Assembly: GCA_028291885.1 (NCBI GenBank)
Contig: JAQGNJ010000191.1
Coordinates: 1 to 32,538, forward strand
Reading direction: 5' to 3'
DNA from: Ramlibacter sp.
Lineage (GTDB): Bacteria; Pseudomonadota; Gammaproteobacteria; Burkholderiales; Burkholderiaceae_C
Length of the DNA stretch: 32,538 nucleotides
Every line of letters starts with the position of its first letter. The stretch's first letter is position 1. The position numbers were made by a program, and so were the translations under genes. Below are positions 30,266 to 32,538 of the stretch, in pieces. The notes under the pieces were generated by a model, which was not told where the DNA came from, searched no databases, and saw only the letters and a program-made list of their open reading frames with translations.

Positions 30266-32538
30266 TCAATACGAGATCAGCGAGGTCAGGAACAGGCCTT
30301 TCGCGCGCTCGTCGCCGGAAACCCGGAAGCGGTATTGCAGCGAAAAGTCCACGTACGAGCGCGGAGCGGCGTACTTGTCTTCCCGGAACCAGTAACGCAG
30401 GCTGACCCCGGGACCGGCGCCGACCGAAAGCTTGTCGACCAGCAGCGAGTTGTATTCGGCAGCCGCGACCGCGTGCGGGAACACGACCGTCTTGCCCTCG
30501 CCGGCCAGCCGGTAGCTCTTGCCGACCTGCACGCTCGCCAGCCCGTAGGTCTGCGGGTTCTCGATGTAGCGACCGACCTCGGCGGCGACCCGGGTGGTCC
30601 ACCAGTTGTTGACGTCGACCCGCAGGTCCGTGCCCAGGTCCAGCGAATACGCCGCTTGCGCGAGCCAGTCGTCCGGCGCGCCCTTGGAGAAGACGCGGCT
30701 GAGCGAAACGACGGCGTTGTGCTCGCTCAGCGGTTTCCAGCGGATGCCCAGCGCCGTCTGCAGGCTGTCGAAGCCGGTGGCGCCGCCGGCCTGGCTGTAG
30801 AGCGTCTCGAAGCCGCGGGCGAACAGTTCGACATAGCGGCCGTTGCGGTAGCCGAAGGGGCGCCAATACGCCTCCACCCCGAGCTGGGCCGTCTTGTTGC
30901 CGACCACGCCCGGCGTCGCGCCGAAGCCGGAAACGACACCGCCGCCCGTGCCGCGGTAGGTCAGCGAAGCGATGATGCCGCCTTCGCGGGTGATGTCGGC
31001 GACCGCACGGCGGGTGTCGAACAGCATCTGCGGCTCGAGCTTGAGCTTGAGCGAGTCGGCGGCGTCGATGGTGCGCTTGAAGTAGTTGACGGCTTCGCTC
31101 TCCTTGCCGGCGCGCAGCGCGGCATAGGCGGAGTCCTGGAACGCGCTCTCGGGCAGCTTGCCCGCGGCATCGGCCCGGGCGAAGGCGGCTCGCGCCGCCT
31201 CGTCGTCGCCGATGCGCGCGGCCAGGTAGGCCATGTCCAGGTCGCTGGCGTTGCCCAGCTGGCCCGCCGACTGCAGCTGTGCGTAGCGGCTTCGCGCTTC
31301 GCTCCTGCGGCCCAGGTCGGCAAGCGCGCCGATTTCCGCCGCCGGAGCCAATTGCCCGGTCGCCAGTGCGGCCCGGAAATCCTCGGCCGCCCCGACGTCG
31401 TTGCCCAGGCGCTTGCGGATGGAACCGCGTTGCGACAGCAAGGCGGCATCGGCGGGATCGAGCGCAAGCGCCGCGGTCGCGGCCTGTTCGGCGTCCGCCA
31501 GCCGGCCGGCCCCGAGCTGGGCCTCCAGCAGCAGCAGCTGGTAGTCGCGGTTGCCGGGCGAGATCGCCACGGCTTGCGCGGCCTTGTCGGCGGCCTGCGC
31601 ATAGTCCCGGCTCTCCAGCGCCCGGTATGCGGCGGCCGCCAGGTCGAAGGCCGGATCGCGCGCCGGCTGGCCGGGCAGCAGGACGCAGGTGGCCGCCGAT
31701 TCCGCCGCGCCGCAATCGAGCGCGGGTGGCGGGAAGCTGGCGCCGGTGAGCGGGCGGGCCTGCTCCGACGTGCGGATGCGGCTGGCGGCGGCCCGCCGCT
31801 GCGCCACCTCGGCATCCGCTTCCGGCATCCCCTGCAGGATCTCGATGGCGCGCCGCGGCTCCCTGGCGGCCAGCGCCGAATCGGCGGCGACCAGCCGCAG
31901 GTTGCGATGGACGGCCGGCGCCAGGCCGCGTTGAGCAAGCGCGCGGTCGAAATCGGCGCTGGCTTCGGGCCAGCGGCCCAGGCGCTGGCGCGCGTAGCCG
32001 CGCAGGGCCAGAGGCACGGCGCTATCGGGCAGCAGGGCGATCGATTCACTCGCCAGGCTCTCGGCCTCCGCCAGCTGGTCGCCCAGCAGCAGCACGTTGA
32101 TCAGGATCAGCCGGTAGGCCGCGTTCTCGGGAGCGAGCTGGACCGCCGCGCGCGCCGACGTCGTGGCCGCCGCAAGATTGCCTGCCTCGAGCGCGCGGTA
32201 CATCGCCGTGCCCGCGGCCTGCGCCATTGCCCGCCGGATCGGCTCGCGCTGCGCCCGCATCGCCGGGTCATCCCCGGCGGCCTGCAGGCCCTGGTTCAGC
32301 GCCTCGTCCGCCTCCTGCAGACGGTTGGCGGCGATGAGCGAATTGACCAGCAGCAGCCAGTAGGCGCGGTTGCGCGGCGCCAGCCGCGTCGCCTCCTGCG
32401 CCTGCGTCACGGCGGCGGCGTAGTCGCGGCTGTCGTAGGCCTTGTATGCGGCGTCCGCGGCGACGAAAGCCGGATCTTTCGGCACGTCTGGCGGCGGCGC
32501 GGGACGCGCCACCCGCGCCGCGGCGCGTGCCGGTGCAC
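30266..32538 (-). CDS. nfrA: NfrA-like outer-membrane TPR protein, N-terminus cut by window end
   Basis: At least 748 residues are visible. The N-terminal two-thirds holds TPR repeats, with a module starting DPAF-x(2)-A…AAY-x-A-x-x-SRDYA-x-A present at about residues 13 and 286 of the visible part and a similar unit at about 100. The C-terminal ~230 residues are a β-barrel-like domain (QLGVEAYWRPFGYRNGRYVE, GPGVSLRYWFREDKYAAPRS, DERAKGLFLTSLISY) matching the NfrA C-terminal family, and the chain ends in an aromatic residue, as outer-membrane proteins do. E. coli NfrA is the phage N4 receptor and exports a c-di-GMP-dependent glycan with the synthase NfrB. The frame stays open to the edge; the in-frame GTG at 32512 is unlikely to be the true start. 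Confidence 0.82.
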   Translation of the reverse strand, partial: APARAAARVARPAPPPDVPKDPAFVAADAAYKAYDSRDYAAAVTQAQEATRLAPRNRAYWLLLVNSLIAANRLQEADEALNQGLQAAGDDPAMRAQREPIRRAMAQAAGTAMYRALEAGNLAAATTSARAAVQLAPENAAYRLILINVLLLGDQLAEAESLASESIALLPDSAVPLALRGYARQRLGRWPEASADFDRALAQRGLAPAVHRNLRLVAADSALAAREPRRAIEILQGMPEADAEVAQRRAAASRIRTSEQARPLTGASFPPPALDCGAAESAATCVLLPGQPARDPAFDLAAAAYRALESRDYAQAADKAAQAVAISPGNRDYQLLLLEAQLGAGRLADAEQAATAALALDPADAALLSQRGSIRKRLGNDVGAAEDFRAALATGQLAPAAEIGALADLGRRSEARSRYAQLQSAGQLGNASDLDMAYLAARIGDDEAARAAFARADAAGKLPESAFQDSAYAALRAGKESEAVNYFKRTIDAADSLKLKLEPQMLFDTRRAVADITREGGIIASLTYRGTGGGVVSGFGATPGVVGNKTAQLGVEAYWRPFGYRNGRYVELFARGFETLYSQAGGATGFDSLQTALGIRWKPLSEHNAVVSLSRVFSKGAPDDWLAQAAYSLDLGTDLRVDVNNWWTTRVAAEVGRYIENPQTYGLASVQVGKSYRLAGEGKTVVFPHAVAAAEYNSLLVDKLSVGAGPGVSLRYWFREDKYAAPRSYVDFSLQYRFRVSGDERAKGLFLTSLISY

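Overview
The window is about two-thirds or more G+C and comes from a betaproteobacterium. Burkholderiales, and most likely Comamonadaceae (Ramlibacter/Variovorax-like), is suggested by Bug-type solute receptors without their permease, a Porin_4-type porin, the block kinase–PP2C–rph–rdgB–hemW divergent from yicC–gmk–rpoZ–spoT with greB convergent, and a GC-rich repeat of Comamonadaceae type between yicC and gmk. Genus assignment is inference. No tRNA, rRNA, CRISPR array, transposase or phage gene was seen, and no gene-free stretch exceeds about 220 bases.

Region 1 (1–9716, + strand) is an accessory catabolic cluster: the C-terminus of an FAD-dependent oxidoreductase, an IclR regulator, a two-subunit aconitase-X enzyme (large and small subunits), an IlvD/Edd dehydratase, a porin, then two consecutive 'Bug receptor + Fe(II)/2-oxoglutarate dioxygenase' modules. 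The second dioxygenase closely resembles TfdA. This looks like a complete uptake-and-degradation pathway for an unidentified hydroxylated or ether-type organic acid.

Region 2 (9796–19786) is housekeeping: uspA, then on the minus strand a Hanks-type kinase, PP2C phosphatase, rph, rdgB and hemW, and on the plus strand yicC, gmk, rpoZ and spoT, with greB convergent. Two perfect DnaA boxes lie between uspA and hemW.

Region 3 (19914–32538) is dominated by signalling and cell-surface genes: a small conserved protein, two degenerate histidine-kinase-like proteins, a single-domain response regulator, a triple-PAS GGDEF-EAL protein (one PAS looks like a LOV domain without its cysteine), and a GAF–degenerate GGDEF–intact EAL protein. 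These are followed by a FimV-like inner-membrane protein, a TIM-barrel-like lipoprotein, and an NfrA-type outer-membrane TPR protein cut by the window end. I infer a c-di-GMP-linked exopolysaccharide export locus related to the E. coli NfrA/NfrB (phage N4 receptor glycan) system. The expected synthase would lie just past the right edge. A GTCCTACA motif recurs in four intergenic regions of this third region.
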